Assembly (NCBI GenBank): GCA_022568115.1
Contig: JADFFP010000006.1
Location: 1 to 14,207 of the forward strand
Reading direction: 5' to 3'
Source: Pseudomonadota bacterium
GTDB taxonomy: Bacteria; Pseudomonadota; Alphaproteobacteria; Sphingomonadales; SMXR01
DNA length: 14,207 nucleotides
A model generated the notes under the pieces. That model was given only the letters and a program-made list of their open reading frames with translations, was not told the DNA's origin and did not search any database. The translations under genes were made by a program, and so were the position numbers. This document shows positions 1 to 6,441 of the stretch, piece after piece; position 1 is the stretch's first letter; every line of letters starts with the position of its first letter.

Positions 1-14
1 GGCACGGTGCACGC

Positions 15-749
15 TTACACAATCAGCCGGATGTTGACCCTACTATGCAGGCCGAGCCCCGAGCCGATCGGCGCGCCCAGCGGCATAATCGCTATGCACC
101 CCATATCCTCCAGCGTCTTGGCGGCGATCGGGTCATCGTTACAGTAAACCATCACCTTGAACCCTTCCCTGACAAGGACTTTGGTGGCCTCGAAGGTCGC
201 CGGCATGTTGGGATAGAGGGTTTTCTCATCGCCCAGCACCTCCAGCTTGACCAGATCCCAGCCGCCCGCTTCGCGCGCCAGGCGCAGCGTACGCAAGGCT
301 TCCTCCGCGCTAAAGCACCCGGCAGTATTGGGCAGGTAGGTATATTTTTTGGGGTCCAGATAATCCGTCAGCATCGGCTGGCCGGGATCGGAGATGTTCA
401 CGCGCCGCACCGCCACCGTAATAATCTCGGCTCCCGAAGCCTCGACCGCGGCTTTGTTTTGTTCAAAGTCCTTATATTTCCCGGTGCCGACGATCAAGCG
501 CGAGGAATATTCCTTACCCGCGACAATGAATGGATCATTGCCATGATCGCCGCCGCCGATGAAGTGGACAATTTCCAGCTCATCGCCAGGTTTGATAACG
601 ACCTTATCAAAGGCCGACTTGGGAACAATCTTGCGGTTCCGTTCAAGCGCCACTTTTTTGTCATCGAAGCCAAGACTGGCCAGAAATTGGCGTACCGACA
701 GGCCCTCCCCGGTGTTTTTTTTCTCTCCGTTTATGGTAATTTCAATCAC
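15..749 (-). CDS. thiSG: ThiS-ThiG fusion (sulfur carrier / thiazole synthase), 3' part cut by a stop
   Basis: Thiamine biosynthesis: ThiS carries sulfur as a C-terminal thiocarboxylate, and ThiG builds the thiazole phosphate from deoxyxylulose phosphate and dehydroglycine in the cytosol. Residues 1-67 are ThiS-like, ending in the Gly-Gly of VHFIGGG. From about residue 73 the ThiG barrel follows ([25 protein letters not shown]), with LVKLEV holding the likely Schiff-base lysine K168, then [12 protein letters not shown]. ThiS-ThiG fusions are known in alphaproteobacteria. The start is GTG at 747-749 with a weak AAGG upstream. The frame stops at 15-17 (TAA) at residue 244, although ThiG normally continues about 70 residues more. 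The codons beyond the stop (A-C-T-V-P) still fit the family, where an acidic residue usually sits at the stop position. The expected Asn-Pro after GLG is also changed (HSR). Real truncation or poor sequence at a contig edge are both possible. It is divergent from aroQ. Confidence 0.85.
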   Translation of the reverse strand: MIEITINGEKKNTGEGLSVRQFLASLGFDDKKVALERNRKIVPKSAFDKVVIKPGDELEIVHFIGGGDHGNDPFIVAGKEYSSRLIVGTGKYKDFEQNKAAVEASGAEIITVAVRRVNISDPGQPMLTDYLDPKKYTYLPNTAGCFSAEEALRTLRLAREAGGWDLVKLEVLGDEKTLYPNMPATFEATKVLVREGFKVMVYCNDDPIAAKTLEDMGCIAIMPLGAPIGSGLGLHSRVNIRLIV

Positions 750-793
750 GTCCGGGCTGCCTTGTATTCTTCTGAACTTAAGGGGAAATCCGC

Positions 794-822
794 TTTCCTC
801 CCCTCCATATAGGCTCTATACA
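794..822 (+). promoter_or_regulatory. candidate sigma-70 promoter for aroQ
   Basis: TTTCCT (794-799), 17 bp, then TATACA (817-822), in the divergent gap between thiSG and aroQ. A start near 829 would leave a leader of only a few bases before the ATG at 835, and no Shine-Dalgarno sequence is visible there, so a leaderless or nearly leaderless aroQ mRNA is possible. The -35 match is weak. Confidence 0.25.
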
Positions 823-834
823 TTGAACACTTCA

Positions 835-1284
835 ATGGTCAAAAACAAAAATAAGACGGTATTTGTCCTCAATGGACCAAACCTGAACCTGCTGGGCGCC
901 CGCCAGCCGGAAATCTATGGAGCGGACACTTTAAAGGATATTGAAAAGGCCCTGGAAGCCCAGGCAAAGTCCTTGGGGCTGGCGATCGAATTCCGCCAAT
1001 CCAACCATGAAGGGGAACTGGTCGACTGGTGCCAGGAAGCGGCCCGGGAGGCGGCCGGCGTGATTATCAACGCCGGCGGCTATAGCCACACCTCGGTTGC
1101 CATCCGGGATGCGCTGGCGGCGCTGGAGATTCCGGTGGTGGAGGTGCATCTGTCAAACATTTACGCCCGGGAGGATTTTCGCCATACTTCGCTGATCAGC
1201 GCCGTTGCGGCGGCGACAATTTGCGGGTTTGGCGCTCAGGGATATCATTTTGCACTTGAAGGTTTGGCAGGAAAGCTGACATAA
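835..1284 (+). CDS. aroQ: 3-dehydroquinate dehydratase, type II
   Basis: Converts 3-dehydroquinate to 3-dehydroshikimate, third step of the shikimate pathway; type II enzymes are small dodecameric cytosolic proteins. The 149 residues match the usual length. Visible motifs are [12 protein letters not shown] (10-21), R23 and the catalytic tyrosine Y28 in [18 protein letters not shown] (53-65), [10 protein letters not shown] (78-87) with N79 and H85, and EVHLSN (103-108) followed by R116. The ATG at 835 was chosen because the family begins only a few residues before the VLNGPNLN motif; the open frame further upstream overlaps thiSG antisense and is not homologous. It lies 39 bp upstream of accB on the same strand, an arrangement common in proteobacteria. 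Confidence 0.95.
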   Translation: MVKNKNKTVFVLNGPNLNLLGARQPEIYGADTLKDIEKALEAQAKSLGLAIEFRQSNHEGELVDWCQEAAREAAGVIINAGGYSHTSVAIRDALAALEIPVVEVHLSNIYAREDFRHTSLISAVAAATICGFGAQGYHFALEGLAGKLT

Positions 1285-1323
1285 AGGGCACATTAATCCT
1301 AACCGGCTGGGGAACTGTAAAAT

Positions 1324-1803
1324 ATGGTCAGCGCGAAAGACGCCAAGGGTAAGTCGATGAAGGACGCCAAAGCCCGGATCAAGGAGTTGTCCAAGCTTCT
1401 TGGCGAAAACAACCTGTCTGAGATTGAAATGGAACAGGATGGCCTGAGAATTCGGGTTTCGCGCGCTGGCGGCACCGTCCTCACACCGGCCGCGAGCCCC
1501 GCCGGAGGGGCCTCTAGGGAAGCAGAGTCCGAGCCGGGCAAACCCGCTAAATATGACCCCTGCGACCACCCGGGATGCCTCAAATCGCCGATGGTCGGAA
1601 CCGTTTTCATAGCTCCTGAACCAGGCGCCGATGCCTTTGTCTCGGTCGGCGATACAGTCAAGAAAGGCCAGACGCTTTTTATTATCGAGGCGATGAAGGT
1701 GATGAACCAGATCGGCGCCCACCGGGCCGGCAAGATCAAGGAAATCCTGATCACCGACGCCCAGCCGGTAGAATTCGATGAACCGCTTGCGGTAATCGAA
1801 TAA
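1324..1803 (+). CDS. accB: Acetyl-CoA carboxylase biotin carboxyl carrier protein
   Basis: Carries the carboxylated biotin between biotin carboxylase (AccC) and carboxyltransferase in malonyl-CoA formation, the committed step of fatty acid synthesis. Of 159 residues, 1-50 form the N-terminal helical/beta part (IKELSKLLGENNLSEIEMEQ), 51-80 are a Pro/Ala-rich linker, and 84-159 are the biotinyl domain. The modified lysine is K125 in EAMKVMN, with the usual KSPMVGTVF before it and ending DEPLAVIE. A purine-rich GGGGAA lies about 10 bp before the ATG at 1324; an internal ATG at 1357 would remove eleven N-terminal residues and is less likely. It is followed 21 bp later by accC, the usual accBC operon. 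Confidence 0.95.
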   Translation: MVSAKDAKGKSMKDAKARIKELSKLLGENNLSEIEMEQDGLRIRVSRAGGTVLTPAASPAGGASREAESEPGKPAKYDPCDHPGCLKSPMVGTVFIAPEPGADAFVSVGDTVKKGQTLFIIEAMKVMNQIGAHRAGKIKEILITDAQPVEFDEPLAVIE

Positions 1804-1824
1804 CCGGACCCGGAATAACTCCAG

Positions 1825-3171
1825 ATGTTTGAAAAAATCCTTATTGCCAACCGCGGCGAGATTGCCCTTCGGATTCACCGGGCGTGCCATGAGATGGGCA
1901 TCAAGACGGTGGCGGTCCATTCCACCGCCGATGCCGACGCCATGCACGTGCGGCTGGCGGATGAAAGTATTTGTATCGGCCCGCCGCCCTCCGCAGACAG
2001 TTACCTGAACATGCCGGCGATCATTTCCGCGGCGGAGATCACCGCCGCCGACGCGATTCACCCGGGCTACGGGTTCCTGTCGGAGAATGCCAGATTTGCC
2101 GATATCGTCGCCGAGCACAAAATTGTATTTATCGGCCCCAAGGGAGATCATATCCGTCTGATGGGGGACAAGATCGCCGCCAAGGAAGCGGTCCGGAAGC
2201 TTGGCATTCCGGTGGTTCCGGGCTCTGACGGCAGGATCAAGGACGCCAATGATGCAGTCAGGATCGCCAAGGAGATCGGCTTCCCGGTGCTGATCAAGGC
2301 GGCGGCCGGCGGCGGCGGCCGGGGTATGAAGGTGGCTCGCTCGGAAGACCAGGTGGCAAACGCCTTTCGCGCCGCCCGCACCGAAGCCAAAGCGGCCTTC
2401 GGGGATGATGTGGTGTACATGGAAAAATTCTTGCAGAATCCGCGCCATATCGAGTTTCAGGTGCTGGCCGATTCCTTTGGCAATGCGGTCCATTTGGGGG
2501 AGCGCGATTGTTCCCTGCAGCGGCGTCACCAGAAGGTTATCGAGGAGGCCCCCTCACCCGCGCTGAATGACCAGCAGCGCCGGGAAATGGGTGAAATATG
2601 CGTAAAGGCGATTCTTAAATTAGGTTATCTGGGGGCCGGGACGATTGAGTTTTTATATGAAGACGGTGAATTTTATTTCATTGAAATGAACACCCGCCTG
2701 CAGGTCGAACACCCGGTCACGGAAATGATTACCGGGCTCGATCTGGTGCGCCAGCAAATCCGCATCGCGGCCGGAGAAGAGCTTCCGTTCAAGCAGCAGG
2801 AGATCCGCTTTTCGGGCCATGCAATCGAGTGCCGGATCAACGCCGAGGACCCACTGACATTTGCCCCCTCGCCGGGTAAAGTGACCGATTACCACCCGCC
2901 CGGCGGACTTGACGTCCGGGTCGATTCCGCCCTTTATTCAGGGTATACCGTCCCGCCCAACTACGACAGCCTGATCTCCAAACTGGTGGTCCACGGCAAC
3001 ACCCGCGAGGGTTGCTTGATGCGCCTCAGGCGTTCGCTGGAGGAATACGTCATCGGCGGCATCAAAAACACCATCCCGCTGCACCAGATGCTGATCGCCA
3101 ACCCTGATTTTATCAATGGCCAGTATAACATCCACTGGCTGGAAAATTTCCTGGAAAGTCTCGAGAGTTGA
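1825..3171 (+). CDS. accC: Acetyl-CoA carboxylase biotin carboxylase subunit
   Basis: ATP-dependent carboxylation of the biotin on AccB using bicarbonate. The 448 residues match the normal ~450. N-terminal domain: [16 protein letters not shown] (2-17) and [15 protein letters not shown] (about 80-94). The ATP-grasp domain has the glycine-rich loop GGGGRGMK (about 162-169), [14 protein letters not shown] and the [15 protein letters not shown] segment. The catalytic stretch [16 protein letters not shown] carries the conserved Glu, Asn, Arg, Gln and Glu of the carboxylase site. The C-terminal domain follows with ECRINAEDP. The start is ATG at 1825, directly giving the canonical N-terminus. It is co-directional with accB (21 bp gap) and precedes aat by 40 bp. 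Confidence 0.97.
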   Translation: MFEKILIANRGEIALRIHRACHEMGIKTVAVHSTADADAMHVRLADESICIGPPPSADSYLNMPAIISAAEITAADAIHPGYGFLSENARFADIVAEHKIVFIGPKGDHIRLMGDKIAAKEAVRKLGIPVVPGSDGRIKDANDAVRIAKEIGFPVLIKAAAGGGGRGMKVARSEDQVANAFRAARTEAKAAFGDDVVYMEKFLQNPRHIEFQVLADSFGNAVHLGERDCSLQRRHQKVIEEAPSPALNDQQRREMGEICVKAILKLGYLGAGTIEFLYEDGEFYFIEMNTRLQVEHPVTEMITGLDLVRQQIRIAAGEELPFKQQEIRFSGHAIECRINAEDPLTFAPSPGKVTDYHPPGGLDVRVDSALYSGYTVPPNYDSLISKLVVHGNTREGCLMRLRRSLEEYVIGGIKNTIPLHQMLIANPDFINGQYNIHWLENFLESLES

Positions 3172-3211
3172 TCCGCTGGATGAAACCTTACTGCCAGCTT
3201 ATAATGGCCCG

Positions 3212-3862
3212 ATGACTGTACTTACCACAAAACACCTGTTGGAAGCCTACCGCTGCGGCATCTTTCCGATGGCTGAGGCGCGCGAAAGTGAGGAGTTGTT
3301 CTGGGTCGAGCCGAAGTTGCGCGGGATCCTTCCCTTAGGCAGTTTCCACATGCCCAGGGAACTGAAAAAACTCATTAAGAAAGAACGCTTCCGGGTCACT
3401 ATCAACAAAGCCTTCCTGAAGGTAATGCGGCTCTGTGGCTCACCGGCGGCGGGACGGGAAGAGACCTGGATCAACGAGGATATCCTGGCGCTTTACGGCC
3501 AACTGCACGAGCAAGGGCATGCTCACTCAATCGAGGTCTGGGAGATGGGGGAGCTGGCCGGCGGCCTTTACGGGGTGGCGATTGGCGGAGCATTTTGCGG
3601 GGAAAGCATGTTTTACCTGAAAACCGGGGCCAGCAAGGTGGCCTTGGCCTACACCGTGGCACGGCTGAAGGCGGGCGGATTTGTCCTGTTTGATGTCCAG
3701 TTCCTGACCGGACATCTGAAACGCTTCGGAGCCATCGAGGTTGACCAGGATGAATATTTGAGAAGACTGCAGGAAGCCCTGGAGGTGACCCCCAACTTCT
3801 ATTCACTCCCGGAGGCGGTGTCTATGGAAGAGGTTTTGCAGCTGATCGCCCAGACATCATAA
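3212..3862 (+). CDS. aat: Leucyl/phenylalanyl-tRNA--protein transferase
   Basis: Adds Leu or Phe from charged tRNA to N-terminal Arg/Lys of proteins, marking them for ClpS/ClpAP (N-end rule). The 216 residues are typical or slightly short. Family motifs: YRCGIFPMAE (13-22), W31 and RGILPLGSFH (37-46), ETWI (84-87), GHAHSIEVW (102-110), LAGGLYGVAIGGAFCGESMF (115-134), GASKVAL (139-145) and LFDVQ (159-163). The start is ATG at 3212 because conserved sequence begins about ten codons later; the frame is open upstream but overlaps accC. No strong ribosome binding site is visible, and coupling to accC across a 40-bp gap is possible. The last 64 bp run tail-to-tail over the opposite-strand DUF2155 gene. 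Confidence 0.95.
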   Translation: MTVLTTKHLLEAYRCGIFPMAEARESEELFWVEPKLRGILPLGSFHMPRELKKLIKKERFRVTINKAFLKVMRLCGSPAAGREETWINEDILALYGQLHEQGHAHSIEVWEMGELAGGLYGVAIGGAFCGESMFYLKTGASKVALAYTVARLKAGGFVLFDVQFLTGHLKRFGAIEVDQDEYLRRLQEALEVTPNFYSLPEAVSMEEVLQLIAQTS

Positions 3863-4212
3863 ACCGCGTGCTCCAGGGCATTGAGCGCCGGCGACGAGGC
3901 CAGCATCCAGCCGGTGAACACCCGAACCTCGGCGCCGTCGGCCAGGACATCATCAATCTCGAGGAAAATATAGGTTTCCGGGGTCTCTTCCGGCGGGCGC
4001 GAATAACAGAACCGGGCGGCGATCCGGAGGGTTCCAAATTTAACCCGCCTGCCCAGCGGCAGTTGCAGTTCGGTAATCCGTGCGGTAATTTTATCAAGCG
4101 CCCCGACCACGGCGGTTTGCAGCTCTTCAGGCTGCCCTTGGGTGGTGGCGGTGAAATTTACAGCCAACACGGTTGCAGCCAGAAACAGGACTTTTAAGGG
4201 GGATACAGTCAT
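3799..4212 (-). CDS. DUF2155 domain protein, secreted or periplasmic
   Basis: Function unknown. I recognise the alphaproteobacterial DUF2155 family by GALDKITARITELQLPLG (38-55), VKFGTLRI (57-64), Y70-SRPPEETPET (70-80), FLEI, VFTGWMLASSPALNALEH (98-115) and YDVW (118-121). Residues 1 to about 26 look like a signal peptide (hydrophobic LKVLFLAATVLAV, then a small-residue region), so the mature protein is probably periplasmic. It contains C69 and C125, which could pair. The start is ATG at 4210-4212, 11 bp behind the mlaD stop, with a poor ribosome binding site, so translation is probably coupled. The final 12 residues after the conserved core (KTSSIDTASGSE) lie in the overlap with the 3' end of aat. 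This family commonly neighbours aat and the NDUFA12 gene. Confidence 0.85.
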   Translation of the reverse strand: MTVSPLKVLFLAATVLAVNFTATTQGQPEELQTAVVGALDKITARITELQLPLGRRVKFGTLRIAARFCYSRPPEETPETYIFLEIDDVLADGAEVRVFTGWMLASSPALNALEHAVYDVWAISCKTSSIDTASGSE

Positions 4213-4223
4213 TGGGGCCAGAC

Positions 4224-4694
4224 TTACTTTTCGTCCCCGTCCTTGTCCTGATCATCATCGGCGCTGAAAATCTCCCGGCCGATCAGGTCGATGACATCAA
4301 TCGACCCCTGGGTGAATTCGATTTCATCACCGTCCCCAAGATACTCATCATCGCCGCCCGGCTCGAGCGACAGGTAACGGCCCCCCAAAAGACTTTCCGA
4401 GCGGATTTTCGCGGAGGTATCCGCCGGCAGTCTGACCCTGGGATCAATCGAAAGCTCTAGTACCGCCTGGTATGTTTCAAGGTCAACTTCCTGAGCGATG
4501 ATGGTCCCGACCTTGATGCCGCCAATGCGTACATCGCCGCCGACATTGAGGCCGTCAACCCGGTCAAACCGGGCGCTTAGGGAGTAGCCTTCAACCTTGC
4601 CAAACTCGGTGGTTTTGTAGGTGAACATGAAAAACCACGCCGCCACCACCAGAACGGCGGCTCCGATCAGCGCTTCGACGAAGTTCTTCTTCAT
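4224..4694 (-). CDS. mlaD: MlaD-like outer-membrane lipid asymmetry substrate-binding protein (MCE domain)
   Basis: Inner-membrane-anchored periplasmic lipid-binding subunit of the Mla phospholipid transport system. Of 156 residues, 8-26 form one membrane anchor (ALIGAAVLVVAAWFFMFTY). The MCE domain follows (about 35-115): YSLSARFDRVDGLNVGGDV, RIGGIKVGTI, a beta-rich middle, and SLLGGRYLSLEPGG. The tail is acidic (DDDQDKDGDEK). The start is ATG at 4692-4694 with a clear AAGGGAG ribosome binding site. It lies 12 bp behind the NDUFA12 gene and 11 bp before DUF2155, so the three look like one operon. The transporter partners MlaE and MlaF are not in this window. Confidence 0.9.
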   Translation of the reverse strand: MKKNFVEALIGAAVLVVAAWFFMFTYKTTEFGKVEGYSLSARFDRVDGLNVGGDVRIGGIKVGTIIAQEVDLETYQAVLELSIDPRVRLPADTSAKIRSESLLGGRYLSLEPGGDDEYLGDGDEIEFTQGSIDVIDLIGREIFSADDDQDKDGDEK

Positions 4695-4706
4695 GGCGCT
4701 CCCTTG

Positions 4707-5087
4707 TTAAGGTTTCCAGGCCTCATAGTCACCAGTGGCAGGATGGCGCTGGCCTTCCCGGGTCAGGCTTCCGGGTGGAAAATAGGCGCCGCCAGTGCCG
4801 GACAGGTTGGCCTTGTGCGGCCTTTCCCAGGGCTTGACCTTGGGCGGGTTTACGGTCGGCGGCTCCACCACCGTTTTATGAAGCCAGCCATGCCATTCGG
4901 CAGGCACCCGTGAGGCCTCAACTATGCCATTATAAATTACCCAGCGGCGTTTGCCGTCCCTGGTTTGGTAATAGGTATTGCCCTGCTCGTCCTGGCCCAC
5001 CTTTTCGCCCTTCAGCCTGGTGTAAAGCAGGGTGCCGATGGTGGCGTCCTGCCACCAGATGAATATCTGCTTGATGAACTTCAACAT
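4707..5087 (-). CDS. NADH:ubiquinone oxidoreductase accessory subunit, NDUFA12 family
   Basis: Supernumerary complex I subunit shared by alphaproteobacteria and mitochondria; it binds the peripheral arm near the quinone site and is not itself catalytic. The 126-residue product has the family core: IWWQDATIGTLLYTRLKGE, VGQDEQGNTYYQTRDGKRRW, VIYNGIVEASRVP and EWHGWLHKTV, then a proline-rich tail (PPTVNPPKVKPWERPHK). ATG at 5085-5087 was chosen because the family starts just before the IWWQ segment; an in-frame extension upstream to 5159 shows no family similarity. This gene heads the minus-strand run NDUFA12-mlaD-DUF2155, a grouping recurrent in alphaproteobacteria and the best lineage marker in the window. 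Confidence 0.92.
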   Translation of the reverse strand: MLKFIKQIFIWWQDATIGTLLYTRLKGEKVGQDEQGNTYYQTRDGKRRWVIYNGIVEASRVPAEWHGWLHKTVVEPPTVNPPKVKPWERPHKANLSGTGGAYFPPGSLTREGQRHPATGDYEAWKP

Positions 5088-5538
5088 GATTCTCTTGTGC
5101 CCCAGATTTGTGCCAATTCCAAGGCTGGTCTTAGCATACCGAATAGCTTTTGCAAACACACTGATGGGATGATCTTGGGCCCGCTCATGGTTTAAAATCC
5201 AATCCAGTTCGCCGATGACGATTTCACCTCCGGCGGTTATTCCGGCGGGCGCTTATTTACTCAACGGGGATGACGCACTCAGACCCCGCACCGATTGCCT
5301 GGCTTGAAATCATTTTTATGTGTAAATCACGTATTTTTTGTTCAAAAGATTGATTTTTAATAAAAGTTTAGATTGTTTTATCACCTATACTTGCAGTTTT
5401 ATTTTATTTTCCGGTATTTTAGTCTATGATAGGATTGATGCTTATTTATTGGAGATAGACAAAGAAATTAATAAAATCCTATACTTAACCAGGTTTTGGT
5501 TCTGGGGCATAACTGGGGTAAAATAAGAGGCGACGGCG
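5088..5538. other. 451-bp intergenic region between the minus-strand operon and luxR, partly very AT-rich
   Basis: I see no convincing gene. Part 5088-5280 has housekeeping-like composition and should hold the promoter of the NDUFA12 operon; I find no strong match to a consensus. From about 5310 to 5490 the sequence becomes strongly AT-rich, an abrupt change at the border of the quorum-sensing cluster. Short open frames here (for example a TTG-initiated one at 5338-5526) lack a ribosome binding site or recognisable protein motifs. Confidence 0.6.
5384..5486. repeat. evenly spaced CCTAT elements upstream of luxR
   Basis: CCTATACTT occurs at 5384-5392 and again at 5478-5486. Between them lies the inverted form, ATAGGATT at 5429-5436, which pairs exactly with AATCCTAT at 5475-5482. 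The CCTAT-type cores lie about 45 bp apart. They could be operators for luxR control, but the region is AT-rich and chance is possible. Confidence 0.3.
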
Positions 5539-6297
5539 ATGGCATACACAGTTTCTGATTATTTAAGCGAAATAGAAAAGCTGGACGATCTCAGTTCGCT
5601 TAAAGTCTTGACCGTCAAAATTTTAAACAATTACGGTTTTGACAAGTTCAGCTATATTGGTTTTAACGCCCGCCGGGAAATTAATCACAAAACCAACGAA
5701 TCGGCTTTTATCCGCTCCAGTTTAGTGCAATCCACTTTTCCAAAGAACTGGATTGAACATTATGAAAAAAATTCTTTTTATTATATTGACCCCTTAATTT
5801 CTAACGCCAAATCGAGTTTTTTACCATTTCGCTGGCATGGAGAGGAGAAGATCGATAAGGTTTCCCGCGCTCAGCGGCGGGTTTTTGAGGAGGGAAAAAG
5901 CTTTGGCATTAAGAGGGGGGTGGTCATTCCAATTCATGCCCCGGGCGGTGATTTTGCCACAATGGCGCTGGCAACCGATGATTCCAGGAAAAATATGGAA
6001 ACGCTCTGGCAGGCCAAAAAGCACGATTTGCATCTTATCGGCCTCTATTTTCACGCCACTGTCTGGGAAAATGTACTGCAACGGAAAATAAAGCCGACCC
6101 CTGCCCTGACACCAAGGGAACTGCAATGCCTGGAGTGGTCGGCACGGGGAAAAACCCTCTGGGAAGTATCAAAAATCCTGGGAATCTCGGAAGCCACATC
6201 CAAAACGCACTTGCGTGGCGCCATGCGGAAACTCGACACGTTCAATAAAACACATGCCGTTTCCAAGGCGGTGGTTCACGGCCTCATTTCTGTATGA
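5539..6297 (+). CDS. LuxR-family acyl-homoserine lactone-responsive regulator
   Basis: Cytosolic quorum-sensing transcription factor of 252 residues, normal for the family. The N-terminal autoinducer-binding domain (about 17-180) has the pocket residues in the canonical spacing: W71 and Y75 in WIEHY, D84-P85 in YIDP, W99 in PFRW, then FGIKRGVVIPIHAPGG (122-137). The C-terminal DNA-binding domain (189-252) is a GerE/LuxR helix-turn-helix: LTPRELQCLEWSARGKT (190-206), SKILGISEATSKTHLRGA and KLDTFNKTHAVSKAV. The intact pocket suggests a genuine ligand receptor rather than a degenerate solo. ATG at 5539 has AGAGG eight bases upstream. It lies directly upstream of luxI in the same direction, 144 bp apart. 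Confidence 0.93.
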   Translation: MAYTVSDYLSEIEKLDDLSSLKVLTVKILNNYGFDKFSYIGFNARREINHKTNESAFIRSSLVQSTFPKNWIEHYEKNSFYYIDPLISNAKSSFLPFRWHGEEKIDKVSRAQRRVFEEGKSFGIKRGVVIPIHAPGGDFATMALATDDSRKNMETLWQAKKHDLHLIGLYFHATVWENVLQRKIKPTPALTPRELQCLEWSARGKTLWEVSKILGISEATSKTHLRGAMRKLDTFNKTHAVSKAVVHGLISV

Positions 6298-6302
6298 TCA
6301 CA

Positions 6303-6320
6303 GGTCACTTTAATTTGACC
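6303..6320. promoter_or_regulatory. candidate lux/tra box: GGTCACTTTAATTTGACC
   Basis: An 18-bp dyad five bases after the luxR stop. Arms GGTCA/TGACC are perfect and the central TTAA is also self-complementary, so 14 of 18 positions are symmetric. Size matches tra boxes. Its right edge coincides with a possible -35 element (TTGACC), the classic arrangement for LuxR-type activation. The CTG/CAG core of many lux boxes is absent, so this rests on symmetry and position. Confidence 0.45.
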
Positions 6321-6344
6321 AAAACTCATCCGCGGTAAGACAAT
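6315..6344 (+). promoter_or_regulatory. candidate LuxR-activated promoter for luxI
   Basis: TTGACC (6315-6320), 18 bp, GACAAT (6339-6344). Transcription would start near 6351, putting the dyad at 6303-6320 at about -40, close to the -42.5 of LuxR-type activators. The -10 is a weak match, as expected of an activator-dependent promoter. Confidence 0.35.
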
Positions 6345-6358
6345 CTTACACATTGTCT
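6338..6358. repeat. perfect 7-bp inverted repeat between luxR and luxI
   Basis: AGACAAT (6338-6344) and ATTGTCT (6352-6358) are exact reverse complements around a 7-base spacer. The left arm covers the candidate -10 of the luxI promoter, so it could be an operator for a repressor or a second LuxR-type site. It might instead be a weak RNA stem. Confidence 0.35.
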
Positions 6359-6363
6359 AAGAT

Positions 6364-6399
6364 TTTTTACCTCCACCTTTTGGGGGAGGTGAAAATTTT
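6364..6399 (+). terminator. strong hairpin with flanking A/T tracts between luxR and luxI
   Basis: TTTTTACCTCC (6364-6374) pairs with GGAGGTGAAAA (6385-6395), with one G-T pair and a 10-base loop, followed by TTTT. It would serve as a factor-independent terminator for luxR. If the luxI promoter is at 6315-6344, the hairpin falls in the luxI leader and could act as an attenuator instead. Confidence 0.55.
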
Positions 6400-6441
6400 C
6401 CCGTTCTGGTCTCTAATCCCCCCCTTAAGGGAGATTTTAAT

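Noticed and set aside
45..812. Long plus-strand open frame opposite thiSG
   Set aside because: The minus strand encodes clear ThiS-ThiG motifs; the plus frame has no recognisable family and is a shadow of GC-rich coding DNA.
559..834. N-terminal extension of aroQ
   Set aside because: It overlaps thiSG and lies outside the compact family; AroQ proteins begin a few residues before VLNGPNLN.
1153..2529. Long minus-strand open frame across accB and accC
   Set aside because: Runs antisense to two strongly conserved genes and shows no protein motifs.
5088..5159. N-terminal extension of the NDUFA12 protein
   Set aside because: The 24 extra residues are not family-like, and the ATG at 5085-5087 gives the normal N-terminus.
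5496..5524. TTGGTT-N17-TAAAAT as luxR promoter
   Set aside because: Good spacing, but transcription would begin about 8 bases before the ATG and remove or truncate the visible AGAGG ribosome binding site.
5338..5526. 62-residue open frame in the AT-rich region before luxR
   Set aside because: TTG start, no ribosome binding site, AT-driven hydrophobic composition, no motifs.
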